Numbered from the stretch's first letter, positions 28,075 to 36,207 are shown. The stretch: DNA of 64,000 nt from Amycolatopsis sp. CA-230715 (GCF_018736145.1 NZ_CP059997.1:4773501-4837500); one strand, 5' to 3'. Notes: generated by a model not told the origin, from the letters alone. Program-made: numbers and translations.

Positions 28075-28126
28075 CCTTCCGCCCGCAGACATCCATCGCT
28101 TCTCCACCGCACCGAAGGGTTCTTCC

Positions 28127-29017
28127 ATGAGCATCGACCCGCACCTCGACCCCGCCGTCCGCCACGACATGGTCTTCCTGTTCGAGATCACCGACGGCAA
28201 CCCCAACGGCGACCCGGACTTCAGCAACCGGCCCCGCATGGACGAGGAAACCGGGCACGGCCTGGTCACCGACGTGGCGCTCAAACGCAAGATCCGCAAC
28301 ACCCTGCCCCTCGCGGCAGACGGCGACTCGCGGTACGGGATCTTCGTCGAAGCAGGCCACGCGCTCAACACCAGGCTGGCCGAATCGCTGACAGCCAACA
28401 ACATCACCGACAAGAAGAAGACCCCCACCCCGCAGCAGAAGCAGGCGGCCCGATCCTGGCTGACTGACAAATACGTCGACATCCGCCTCTTCGGCGCGGT
28501 CCTCTCCACCGGCGACACCAAATCCCTGGGCCAGATCTACGGGCCCCTCCAGGTCACCAACGCCCGCAGCTACCACCCGATCACGCCCCAGCAACACACC
28601 ATCACCCGCGTCACCCAGACCAGGCAAGAGGACATCGACCGGGGTGAGAGCACCGAAATGGGCGGGAAGTGGACCGTTCCCTACGGGCTGTACAAAGCCG
28701 AGATCTACTACTCCGCCACGCGCGGCGGGCAGACTGGGGTCGACAGCCGGGACCTGGAACTGCTTTACCGCACCCTGGAGATGATGTTCGACCACGACCG
28801 CTCAGCCGCCCGCGGCACGATGACCGCCCGCGGACTGTACGTCTTCAGCCACGACAACACCTTCGGCAACGCCCCGGCGCACAAGCTCACCGAACGTGTC
28901 ACCGTCAGCCTCGCCGACCACGTCACCGGCCCGCCCCGCTCCTACGGTGACTACATCGTCAACGCCGCCGCCGACGACCTGCCCCGCAGCGTGACGCTGG
29001 CCAAACTACTGGCCTGA
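28127..29017 (+). CDS. cas7c: Cas7c (Csd2), Cascade backbone subunit
   Basis: A 296-residue protein, 52 bp after cas8c, ATG 28127 behind GAAGGG. Csd2 signatures: MVFLFEITDGNPNGDPDFSN near the N-terminus, GLVTDVALKRKIRNTL, YVDIRLFGAVLSTGD, PLQVTNARSYHPITPQQHTI. It binds along the crRNA spacer in Cascade. It looks full length and intact; the cas4 remnant begins 5 bp after its stop. Confidence 0.93.
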   Translation: MSIDPHLDPAVRHDMVFLFEITDGNPNGDPDFSNRPRMDEETGHGLVTDVALKRKIRNTLPLAADGDSRYGIFVEAGHALNTRLAESLTANNITDKKKTPTPQQKQAARSWLTDKYVDIRLFGAVLSTGDTKSLGQIYGPLQVTNARSYHPITPQQHTITRVTQTRQEDIDRGESTEMGGKWTVPYGLYKAEIYYSATRGGQTGVDSRDLELLYRTLEMMFDHDRSAARGTMTARGLYVFSHDNTFGNAPAHKLTERVTVSLADHVTGPPRSYGDYIVNAAADDLPRSVTLAKLLA

Positions 29018-29022
29018 CCGCC

Positions 29023-29157
29023 ATGGACGAAACACGGCCCGCCGACGTGGAATGGGCGAGCATCCCGATCTCGGCGATCGAGCACTACGCCTACCTCGCC
29101 CCCGAGGACGAGCTGAGGCGTTCCTGGCCGGTGGCATCGGCCCTTCCGGGCCGATGA
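29023..29157 (+). pseudogene. cas4: cas4 remnant running into the CRISPR array
   Basis: From the ATG at 29023 the frame reads MDETRPADVEWASIPISAIE then HYAY, matching the N-terminus of type I-C Cas4 proteins, which normally continues CPRQCALIH. Here it switches to LAPEDELRRSWP and then into repeat 1, stopping at 29157. The first iron-sulfur cysteine, the RecB-like nuclease core and the rest of the gene are gone. A deletion evidently removed cas4 (after about codon 24), cas1, cas2 and the leader, joining cas4 to the array. Confidence 0.85.
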
Positions 29158-30339
29158 GGATCGCAACAACCAGGCCGGGGCGACTGCCGCGCGAGGTCTG
29201 CAGGAGATGGCATCGGCCCTCCCGGGCCGATGAGGATCGCAACCCGTTCAACGCGGGCATCATCCAGGCATGGAACACGGTGGCATCAGCCCTCCCGGGC
29301 CGATGAGGATCGCAACTCCATCTACGGCGGCCGTACGCTTGAGGTTTACCGTGTGGCATCGGCCCTCCGGGGCCGATGAGGATCGCAACATTGCGGTGAC
29401 GGTGATCTTGCCGTGGAGGGGGAATGTGGCATCGGCCCTCCGGGGCTGATGAGGATCGCAACAGGACGCGGGCTTGGCCTTCCACGACATACCCGAGCGG
29501 GTGGCATCGGCCCTCCGGGGCCGATGAGGATCGCAACGTTGGCCAGCAGGGAAGTTCGGTGCGGCATGCGGTGGTGGCATCGGCCCTCCGGGGCCGATGA
29601 GGATCGCAACGTCGGGCTCGTCGACCGGTTGGCTGGATTCCGGGGCGTGGCATCGGCCCTCCGGGGCCGATGAGGATCGCAACCCGAGCGGGGAGAGCGT
29701 CTCCCCGACGGTTTCCAGCGTGGCATCGGCCCTCTGGGGCCGATGAGGATCGCAACGATACCCACCCTAAAGTTTTCGACGCACCTGATTGGTGGCATCG
29801 GCCCTCTGGGGCCGATGAGGATCGCAACGGCCAGCTCCAGCAGTCGCCAGCCCGCCGCGAGCGCGTGGCATCGGCCCTCCGGGGCCGATGAGGATCGCAA
29901 CCAGGCGCGCGGATGGGTGCTCGACCAGCACGGCCGCGGTGGCATCGGCCCTCCGGGGCTGATGAGGATCGCAACAACACCGAGGGTGCGCAGCTGGCCT
30001 GCAGCGCCTGTGGCATCGGGCCTCCGGGGCCGATGAGGATCGCAACGTCGACCGGTTCGGGCCGACGCAGCAGACCGTCGACGTGGCATCGGCGCTCCGG
30101 GGCCGATGAGGATCGCAACGACATCTGCGTCGAAGCCGGGTGGATCACCCCGAAAGTGGCATCGGCCCTCCGGGACCGATGAGGATCGCAACTCGCCCCA
30201 CTCGATCCACCAGGTGTGGCAGATCCGGTGGCATCGGCCTTCCGGGGCCGATGAGGATCGCAACACCGGAGCGCTGACCGAGGTGTTCCCCGCCGACCAG
30301 GTGTGGCATCGGCCCTCCGGGGCCGATGACGATCGCAGC
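29131..30339 (+). CRISPR. type I-C CRISPR array, 17 repeats and 16 spacers
   Basis: The 37-nt repeat begins GTGGCATCGGCCCTCCGG, continues GGCCGATG, and ends AGGATCGCAAC. CATCGGCCC pairs with GGGCCGATG, the hairpin cut by Cas5c. Repeat starts: 29131, 29207, 29280, 29353, 29426, 29501, 29574, 29647, 29720, 29792, 29865, 29939, 30010, 30083, 30156, 30228, 30303. Spacer lengths in order: 39, 36, 36, 36, 38, 36, 36, 36, 35, 36, 37, 34, 36, 36, 35, 38. The last repeat is degenerate at its 3' end (GACGATCGCAGC), marking the leader-distal end, so the leader side faces the cas genes. Repeats 1-3 share a CCGGGCC variant, and several others carry single changes. All spacers look distinct. Confidence 0.97.
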
Positions 30340-30743
30340 CGCGCTGACGAGTTCGGGTTGTCCAAGGCGGCGACGGCGGAGGGAGACTGCAGAGGTCGCA
30401 AACTCGTCCCGATGGGGCGCCTGTAGGTGTCGTGGGAATTCGCTCGTTTCCACAGCTATGCGGGTCCCTCACCCAGATGGCGGAGCAGGGGATCACAGAT
30501 CCCCAGCACTACCGCCTCCAGGTCGCTCTCCCACACTTCAGGCAGCCTCGATAGAGGCAAAAGCCCAGTTCAGACGGCATTTGCCGGTCTTGGGAGCACG
30601 GCAGGAAGAACGGAGACATAACGGAGCCCAGACTGGCCGTTAACAGTCGCAAACATGATCTTGAAGTCGACGAAACCGCAGGTAGAAGCCCTGTAAGCGA
30701 AGGCTATTTCAAGATCATCGCGATCGAACACGTGGGCTTTTAA
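30340..30743. other. gap between the CRISPR array and the left att site
   Basis: About 400 bp without a gene. It has an inverted pair GATCTTGAA (30657-30665) and TTCAAGATC (30708-30716) just left of the att core, which might be recombinase arm sites. No integrase relic is recognisable. Confidence 0.4.
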
Positions 30744-30779
30744 TCCCTGGGTCCAGGGTTCGAGCCCCTGGCGGCCCAC
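30744..30779 (+). repeat. left attachment site, tRNA 3' end
   Basis: Core TCCCTGGGTCCAGGGTTCG, then AGCCCCTGG, then CGGCCCAC is the T-arm and 3' acceptor of a tRNA. Just left of it CTTTTAA (30737-30743) fits the anticodon loop of tRNA-Lys(UUU), but the 5' half of a tRNA is absent. So this copy is a tRNA fragment and not a working gene. Confidence 0.85.
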
Positions 30780-30862
30780 AAACCGCCTGGTCAGCAAGCA
30801 TATTGCTGGCCAGCGCTCGGACCGGAAACCCGGTTTCGCACAAATACCGTACAAATTGGCGT

Positions 30863-31474
30863 GGCCGATACGTCGGCCGACACCGTAACGGCGCGTGGTC
30901 GCCGAACGACCCGTGGATCGTGGGGGAACCTCCGAGACCGAAGTGGCTCGACTCTGCGCGGGGTCTGCTTGCGCTCGTCGCCGCGCTCGTATTCGCTACC
31001 GGCGCGCTGGCGGCGCTCACCATCCGGCAGGCTCCGGCCGTCGCTGAGTCGCCGCCGTGCGATCCGGCCGCGGTGATGAAACAGCGGCTCGACGAACTCG
31101 GCCGCGACGGCTACGACTGGATCATCACGTCGAACGCGCTCGGCGAGAATCGCGGCCGCGCTGATATCGACAATCGGATAGTCCGGATTCGCACGACGGT
31201 CGGGTGCGATTACATGTCGTCGGTGGTGACGCACGAGTGGGTGCACGTCCAGCAGGGACACCGATACGGCGACGATCTCGGCCGCACTTACGACGCGTTC
31301 GGCGCCCACGAACTCGAAATGGTGGCGGACTGCGGTTCGATGCTGCTCGGGTCGCCGAAGCACCCGTACGTCGACGACGCGGGAGGGGTGTGCTCTCCGT
31401 ACGAGGTCGACACGGCACGGCGACTCATCGCGGAGTCGAACGCGGCGCCGTCGGTGAAGGCGTCGGCGCGGTGA
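30863..31474 (+). CDS. membrane-anchored HExxH putative metalloprotease
   Basis: First prophage gene inside the left att site; likely starts are in-frame codons around 30863-30900, giving about 200 residues. One transmembrane helix (ARGLLALVAALVFATGALAA) is followed by an exposed domain. This has the zincin motif THEWVHVQQGH (HExxH) and a downstream candidate third ligand in GAHELEMVADCG. The protein is probably extracytoplasmic. It does not look like a morphogenesis protein and may be a lysogenic conversion gene. Its stop overlaps the next gene's GTG (GTGA). Confidence 0.55.
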   Translation, partial: GRYVGRHRNGAWSPNDPWIVGEPPRPKWLDSARGLLALVAALVFATGALAALTIRQAPAVAESPPCDPAAVMKQRLDELGRDGYDWIITSNALGENRGRADIDNRIVRIRTTVGCDYMSSVVTHEWVHVQQGHRYGDDLGRTYDAFGAHELEMVADCGSMLLGSPKHPYVDDAGGVCSPYEVDTARRLIAESNAAPSVKASAR

Positions 31475-31758
31475 GGCTGCGAGAGTTCGCCGCCGTGGCG
31501 GCCGTGGTGCTCGGCGTGGCCGGGTGGCGGCGCGCTGACCGTGCCGCCGAGACGTTGTTGGAACCGCTGACAGGAAAGGTGACCGCCATGCGACTGGATC
31601 ACGAAGAGCGAGAAGCGGCGTACGCACAGGCGTACGCCGCGCTGAGCACCGCGATATCGCACTTCAGCCGAGACGACGACCGCGAAACCCTCCTACGCCG
31701 TGCCGAAGAGGCTAAGGACGCGCTACACGTCGCGTTGAGCACCTCGTGGCGGCGCTGA
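31471..31758 (+). CDS. small hypothetical protein with N-terminal hydrophobic segment
   Basis: 95 residues from a GTG that overlaps the stop of the HExxH gene by 4 bp. The start VRLREFAAVAAVVLGVAGWR could be a membrane anchor. The rest is helical and charged (HEEREAAYAQAYAALSTAIS; RRAEEAKDALHVALS). It is translationally coupled to the HExxH protein and perhaps a partner. No family recognised. Confidence 0.5.
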   Translation: MRLREFAAVAAVVLGVAGWRRADRAAETLLEPLTGKVTAMRLDHEEREAAYAQAYAALSTAISHFSRDDDRETLLRRAEEAKDALHVALSTSWRR

Positions 31759-31875
31759 CCGGTTTCACCCGGTCAGGTAACGGCTACCCTGATGAGGTAC
31801 CTCTTCGCGGAGGAACGCCCCCGGTCGACGGGCCGGGGGCACGCGAAGAGGTCGACTCCGCAAAGAAGGACATCG

Positions 31876-32865
31876 ATGGGCGAGACCTTCGGCGAGATGC
31901 TGCGCCGTCTCCGGCTAGAGGCAGGGTTGTCCCAGGTCGCGCTTGCCCGGAAAGTCCACCTCTCGCAGTCGCGCATCTCCCGGTACGAGAAGGGCGAGCC
32001 CGGCGCCGACCCGATAACCGCCGCCCGGCTCGACACGGTGTTGGGCGCGGACGGCGTGCTTCGGGCCCTCCTCCCCGAGCGTGAGCCGACGCTGAACGCC
32101 GATCAGCGCGAGCGGCTCGCCTACAGCGTCAAGCACCCGGAGCGGATCGACAGGGCGGCGGTCGACGCCTTCGCGCAAAGTCTTGCCGCGCAACGCCGAC
32201 TCGATGATGTGCTCGGCGCGGAACTGCTGATTGCGCCGACGCTGTCCCAGACGGCAGTCGTGAAACGGCTACTCCGCGATGCCCGGGGTGTGTCGCGTGA
32301 GGCCTTGGCGCCGGTGGCAGCCGAGTACGTCCAGTTTGCCGGGTGGCTGCACGCCGAGGCACGAAGGGACGCCGACGCGGTACGCCTGCTCACCGAAGCC
32401 GAGGAGCTCGCCGACGAGGCGGAGAACGGCACCCTGGCCGCGCAGGCGGCGAACTTCAAAGGATATTTGGCGCGCCAGCAGGGGCGCCCCCGCGCGATAG
32501 TTCGGTGGTTTCTGGCCGCACACCACACTCCGGGCGCGCATGCGTCCCAGCGCATCGGAGACGCGGCTCAAGCGGCCCAAGGGTACGCCCAGCTCGGCGA
32601 GCGGGACGAAGCTCTACGGCTGCTGGACGGTGCCGGTGATCTGCTCGACGACGCTGGCCGGGATGCCCCGCCGGGCACCGCGTACTGGCTCACGCCGACT
32701 TTCCACCGGCTGAATATCGGCCTGGCTCACCTCGCGCTCGGCGAGCACGGAGACGCCGCCGATCACTTGGCCGCCGGTTTGGCTGGGCTCCCTGAGGACC
32801 AGCAGCAAGCGGAGTGGGTGGTCGAGTACCAGCACGCGCACGAAGCCGCCGAGGAACGTCGCTAG
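31876..32865 (+). CDS. XRE-family regulator with TPR-like C-terminus
   Basis: About 329 residues; ATG 31876 (MGETFGEMLRRLRLEAGLSQ) behind AAGGA. The XRE helix-turn-helix lies at residues 5-60 (LARKVHLSQSRISRYEKGEP). The C-terminal two thirds are helical repeats (AGWLHAEARRDADAVRLLTE; AAQGYAQLGERDEALRLLDG; LGEHGDAADHLAAGL), the layout of actinobacterial XRE-TPR regulators that often sense a peptide or small partner. In the prophage it may control the left-end cargo genes rather than lysogeny. Confidence 0.75.
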   Translation: MGETFGEMLRRLRLEAGLSQVALARKVHLSQSRISRYEKGEPGADPITAARLDTVLGADGVLRALLPEREPTLNADQRERLAYSVKHPERIDRAAVDAFAQSLAAQRRLDDVLGAELLIAPTLSQTAVVKRLLRDARGVSREALAPVAAEYVQFAGWLHAEARRDADAVRLLTEAEELADEAENGTLAAQAANFKGYLARQQGRPRAIVRWFLAAHHTPGAHASQRIGDAAQAAQGYAQLGERDEALRLLDGAGDLLDDAGRDAPPGTAYWLTPTFHRLNIGLAHLALGEHGDAADHLAAGLAGLPEDQQQAEWVVEYQHAHEAAEERR

Positions 32866-32941
32866 TCGCTGCTTATGCGCGTTCCCATGCGCATAGGCGT
32901 TCCCCTTCACCGCGTCACTTCGTGAGTCGACCCTTGTAGCC

Positions 32942-33214
32942 ATGAGCGACGCGCCGAGTCTGCGGGTTGTGACCCGTTGGTACAAGGGGGACCGACTGCC
33001 CCACCTGTACCTTGCCGTCGAAGTCGAGGACGAGAAGGTCAACTTCCTCCGGCCCCAGGGGCATGAATCGCCGCTGGACTTTCATCCACGATGGCTGCTC
33101 TCGGCGACCCGTATCCCGTCACCGGTGGCGCTCACCGACGCGTGCCCGCGGTGCGCTCGGTGGGCACAGCGCACACCGCACACGGTCCTGGTTCAAGGCG
33201 AGGTGCGGGTGTGA
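32942..33214 (+). CDS. small hypothetical phage protein
   Basis: 90 residues, MSDAPSLRVVTRWYKGDRLP. It includes ACPRCARW, a possible half metal site. First of three coupled rightward genes (GTGA overlaps at 33211 and 33549). No family recognised. Confidence 0.5.
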   Translation: MSDAPSLRVVTRWYKGDRLPHLYLAVEVEDEKVNFLRPQGHESPLDFHPRWLLSATRIPSPVALTDACPRCARWAQRTPHTVLVQGEVRV

Positions 33215-33552
33215 ACGGCAGCGAGACGAAGGCGAACGTCTGCTTAGCGATGCTGCGGCACAACGGGTGGTTGTTCTACCCGTGCACGCGGGACGGTGAG
33301 CTGGTCCAGATTGAGGGCACCTACAGGTGGCCGGGCTCGGGCACGCGGGACACGATCCGGGTGCGCGGCGACGCCGACGCCGACGCGTTCCGGCTCGATG
33401 GTGCGGGCGAGGTGGTGTGGCAGCGCGACGGCGGCGTCGTCGAGTTGGTCGAAGAGCTGATGACCTTGCCGAAGCCGAGTCACCGTCTCGCGCCCCGGCT
33501 CGCGCTCGGCGTCCGCGCGCCCGAACTCTGGATCCCGGGACGGCCGTTGTGA
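33211..33552 (+). CDS. small hypothetical phage protein
   Basis: 113 residues from a GTG overlapping the previous stop. It is beta-rich in the middle (CLAMLRHNGWLFYPCTRDGE, then RWPGSGTRDTIRVRGDADAD) and helical after. Function unknown; coupled to both neighbours. Confidence 0.5.
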   Translation: MNGSETKANVCLAMLRHNGWLFYPCTRDGELVQIEGTYRWPGSGTRDTIRVRGDADADAFRLDGAGEVVWQRDGGVVELVEELMTLPKPSHRLAPRLALGVRAPELWIPGRPL

Positions 33553-33908
33553 CCTTCTACGTCACCTATGGTCGGCTCGCCGAAGGCTCCGACGAGCGGG
33601 TGCATCGGTTCCGGCACCACACCGAACCGGCCCTGCTCGACTGTGGCAAGCCGGTCAACCCCTACGACCTGTTCCAGCTCGAACCGGGCGACTGGAGCGA
33701 CGACACGGCGTGTTTCGGATGCGCGAACCACCTTCTGACCGTGACCGACGGCAGCGGGGACAAGTGGCGGGAAGCCGCCGACACCGACGGCAAACCGAGC
33801 GGCCTGTTCGCTCTCGCCGGGCACGAGCCAGCCGCCGACTGGGATGTGCCCGAGCTGGTGCCGCTGGTCGAGATAGCACGGCACTGGGGGTTGACCGCCC
33901 TCGAATGA
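33549..33908 (+). CDS. small hypothetical phage protein with Cys pair
   Basis: 119 residues from a GTG at 33549. It contains LLDCGKPV and TACFGCANHLL, a CxxC that could bind metal. Last gene of the 32942-33908 cluster; a perfect 14-bp stem-loop terminator follows 6 bp later. Confidence 0.5.
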   Translation: MTFYVTYGRLAEGSDERVHRFRHHTEPALLDCGKPVNPYDLFQLEPGDWSDDTACFGCANHLLTVTDGSGDKWREAADTDGKPSGLFALAGHEPAADWDVPELVPLVEIARHWGLTALE

Positions 33909-34238
33909 GACTGCCTGGTCCGCGCACAACCCCTTGGTGCGCGGACCAGGTGCCAAACCCCGGTCCCGGACGCAAGGTCTGCCACCGCCGACACAAAAAC
34001 CGGCGCGAACGGCGGTGGGCCGTTCCCCCAAAGTAGGCGTCCGGGGCCGGGCCGGAACTTCTTGTCGGCGGTGCATCCGGCAGGAAGCGGCGTTACTGCG
34101 GTCGCGAACGCGGTGACGCCGAGCACAAGGGATCGGCAGGGCAGGCCCCGCGTCGGTGATCCCGGCGCGGGGCCGAACCCGTCCGGCGGTATGCGGCTAT
34201 GCGCATACCGATCAGTGTTCGATCAGGGAGGTAACAAC
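33909..34238. other. intergenic region after the rightward cargo cluster
   Basis: About 330 bp with no supportable gene. Its left end holds the terminator stem-loop at 33914-33950. The right end carries the GATCAGGGAGG leader of the 42-residue zinc-ribbon protein. Confidence 0.4.
33914..33950 (+). terminator. strong stem-loop terminator
   Basis: CCTGGTCCGCGCAC (33914-33927) pairs perfectly with GTGCGCGGACCAGG (33937-33950), loop 9 nt, just after the stop at 33908. No T-run. Confidence 0.7.
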
Positions 34239-34367
34239 GTGAAGCACATTTGCCCCACCTGCAACGCAAATACGCACATCATCAAGAAGAAGACGGACAA
34301 GGACGGCAACACCGTCGAAACCGAAGAAGTCTGCCCGACTTGCGGCGGTTCGGGGTGGGTCGACTGA
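34239..34367 (+). CDS. zinc-ribbon microprotein
   Basis: 42 residues from a GTG behind GGGAGG: VKHICPTCNANTHIIKKKTD, later EEVCPTCGGSGWVD. Two CPTC knuckles make a compact zinc ribbon of DnaJ-like type. Similar tiny zinc proteins are common in actinophages. It is followed 20 bp later by a related gene. Confidence 0.6.
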   Translation: MKHICPTCNANTHIIKKKTDKDGNTVETEEVCPTCGGSGWVD

Positions 34368-34387
34368 GCGCGCGTATCATCCCCGAC

Positions 34388-34588
34388 ATGAAGACTGCGT
34401 GCCACGGATGCCGGGCCGACGTGCCGACGATCGGCCCCGACGGGCGACCCCGCAAGCGGCAAGTTGCCGGGGACGGCTCCGTAGCCGAACACGTCGCGAC
34501 GGTCGGCGGATACACCGCCGTCGTGGAGAAGAAATGCGACGTGTGCGACGGCACGGGATGGCTGGACGGTTTCGTGCCGCCCTGCTGA
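34388..34588 (+). CDS. zinc-ribbon small protein
   Basis: 66 residues, MKTACHGCRADVPTIGPDGR, with a C-terminal KKCDVCDGTGWLDG. The CxxC...CxxCxGxG pattern repeats that of the gene just upstream, suggesting duplication. Role unknown, possibly nucleic acid or protein binding. Confidence 0.55.
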   Translation: MKTACHGCRADVPTIGPDGRPRKRQVAGDGSVAEHVATVGGYTAVVEKKCDVCDGTGWLDGFVPPC

Positions 34589-34605
34589 CCCCAGAACGCG
34601 AAAAG

Positions 34606-34637
34606 GCGCCCCCTGGTCCGACTGGACCAGGGGGCGC
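34606..34637. terminator. bidirectional terminator between convergent operons
   Basis: GCGCCCCCTGGTCC (34606-34619), loop GACT, GGACCAGGGGGCGC (34624-34637): a perfect 14-bp stem between the rightward cargo genes and the end of the leftward late operon. Confidence 0.75.
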
Positions 34638-34688
34638 GCTTCTCGTTGGGCTCGTCGCCGGTATGGAAGGGGAGACCCGGCGCCGGAT

Positions 34689-34940
34689 CTAGTTGTCGGC
34701 GCGCAGGGTAGCGCCGGGGGCCGACAGTTCTGCGGCCGTCGGGCCCGGCGTGGGCGCGTTCGCCGCCAGGGCGACGCCGAGCGGCGCGAGGATGGCCGAT
34801 GCGATCACCGCCCACCCGTACGGGACGTTGACCCCGATGAGGTCGAGCACGGCGACGACGGCGGCCGGGGTGATGGTCGCGAGCGCGGCCGCCACGGTCT
34901 GGCGGTAGGTGGCCAGGATGAGCCGAAGGCGGGCGGTCAC
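34689..34940 (-). CDS. putative holin
   Basis: 83 residues from a GTG at 34940 that overlaps the lysin stop (GTGA). Two hydrophobic segments (VAAALATITPAAVVAVLDLI; GWAVIASAILAPLGVALAAN) and a hydrophilic tail fit a small two-helix holin. Position right after the lysin at the end of the late operon supports this. The family is not certain. Confidence 0.65.
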   Translation of the reverse strand: MTARLRLILATYRQTVAAALATITPAAVVAVLDLIGVNVPYGWAVIASAILAPLGVALAANAPTPGPTAAELSAPGATLRADN

Positions 34941-35911
34941 TGCGCGGCCGCCGTCGTCAGCTTCGCGCCGAGCTTGTCGAGCACGGCGCTCGCGATCTCG
35001 TCGGCCTGGTGCTCGTTGTCGGCGCCGAGCACGTCGGCGACGGCGGCGCGGAGTGCGGGCAGCACATCGGCCACCAGGCCGGGCCGGAGCGCGGCGGCGA
35101 GCTGCTCCGCGGTGATCCCGCCGGATCGAGCTACGGCGGCGGTGAGGGCGTCGAGCTTGGCGGCGAGTGCGCGCCCGTTGTCGTAGTCCCACTGGCGGAA
35201 CTGGCCGAGGCTGATGTCTCCGGCGTGGCCGTCGCCGTCTACGTCCGGTGTGTTGAGTGCGATCGAGAACACCGCTTCGAGTTTCTGCCGGTCGGCGTCG
35301 GTGAACATGTCATCTTCTCCTTGCTGTGCAACGAAATGTGCGGTGGTGTAGGACTCGTTCAGGTCCACGGACTGCGCGCGGATGCCGGGGACCGCGCCGG
35401 TGCTGGAGTACTGGTGCACGTCGTAGTGCCCGGCGGCGGGGTCGGGTCGTGCGCCGTAGCGTGCGATCCAGATGGCCAGGCCGGGGATTCCCCACTGGTC
35501 CGGGCGGGTGGCCACGGCGAACGCGTTGTTCAGGTACACGCCGGGTCGGTGCCCCAGCTCGGCGACGCGTCGGCAGAAACGGACGCCGAAGTCTCGCGCG
35601 GCCGCGTTCGGACCGAACGGTGCTTCGAGGTCGAGCGCGGGCACGAGGTCGAGCGCGCCGAGCCGCCGAACCTCGTCGACGAACACTTCGGCTTGCCGCT
35701 CGGGGCTCGGGGTGAGTTGCGCGTAGTGGTAGCCGCCCACCGGGATGCCGACCGACTTCGCGCCGTTCACGATCGCGTCGGCAGGGCCCGCCGTCGCGAT
35801 CCCGCCGCCGTCGCTGACTTTGGTGTACACAAAGGACACCCCGTGTCGCTTCACCGCTCCCCAGTCGGTGACCGTCTGGAACTTCCGGTAGATGTCAATC
35901 CCGAGGGCCAT
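34937..35911 (-). CDS. endolysin, GH25-like glycoside hydrolase
   Basis: A 324-residue protein. The N-terminal ~200 residues show a glycosidase barrel of GH25/DUF1906 type: MALGIDIYRKFQTVTDWGAV, FVYTKVSDGG, PVGGYHYAQLT, LVPALDLEAPFG (acidic active-site region), GVYLNNAFAV, IWIARYGARP, YDVHQYSSTG. The C-terminal ~110 residues are helical with a short low-complexity stretch and may bind cell wall or mediate assembly. It degrades peptidoglycan for release. It is preceded by a small membrane protein and followed by the holin. Confidence 0.85.
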   Translation of the reverse strand: MALGIDIYRKFQTVTDWGAVKRHGVSFVYTKVSDGGGIATAGPADAIVNGAKSVGIPVGGYHYAQLTPSPERQAEVFVDEVRRLGALDLVPALDLEAPFGPNAAARDFGVRFCRRVAELGHRPGVYLNNAFAVATRPDQWGIPGLAIWIARYGARPDPAAGHYDVHQYSSTGAVPGIRAQSVDLNESYTTAHFVAQQGEDDMFTDADRQKLEAVFSIALNTPDVDGDGHAGDISLGQFRQWDYDNGRALAAKLDALTAAVARSGGITAEQLAAALRPGLVADVLPALRAAVADVLGADNEHQADEIASAVLDKLGAKLTTAAAQ

Positions 35912-36207
35912 TACTCACCACTCCTGGTCTTGCTCTCGATTCGATCTACGGCGTCGCGCAGGCTCGCGCCGGAGTTCGGGACCACCTCGTGCTGTACGGA
36001 TCTCACGTAGTCCTCGATGGACTCCAGCCGGGCCATGACGCCGGGCCGCTCGGGCACGCCGGGCCGCGCCTCCTGCCCAAACCAGTCGTCCGCGAAATGC
36101 GAAAGTTTCCGTACTACACGGGCGAAAGCGCGGATGACGCGCCACAGCCCGGCGAGGGTTCCGGCGCCGCCGACAACGACGCCACCCCAAATCAGGAACT
36201 CGGTCAT
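35911..36207 (-). CDS. small membrane protein of the lysis cassette
   Basis: 98 residues: one N-terminal transmembrane helix (LIWGGVVVGGAGTLAGLWRV) and a helical soluble tail (MARLESIEDYVRSVQHEVVP). The layout resembles DUF2746-type actinophage lysis-cassette proteins. It overlaps the lysin start by 1 bp and may be a second holin or antiholin. Confidence 0.6.
   Translation of the reverse strand: MTEFLIWGGVVVGGAGTLAGLWRVIRAFARVVRKLSHFADDWFGQEARPGVPERPGVMARLESIEDYVRSVQHEVVPNSGASLRDAVDRIESKTRSGE

Noticed and set aside
26607..28130. Long rightward frame overlapping cas8c
   Set aside because: Arg/Pro-rich shadow of cas8c without any Cas or other domain.
29131..30339. Self-targeting of the neighbouring prophage by array spacers
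   Set aside because: No spacer match to the prophage was noticed on reading, but this was not an exhaustive search; a BLASTN of all 16 spacers against 30744-60857 would settle it.
30702..30779. Complete tRNA-Lys gene at the left att site
   Set aside because: The 3' half is good but the sequence upstream of the anticodon loop does not give a D-arm or a matching 5' acceptor strand (GGGCCGC).
30570..30854. Leftward open frame containing GRQGLEPWTQGLK
   Set aside because: This peptide is the antisense reading of a tRNA 3' end, a known annotation artefact, and lies across the left att site.
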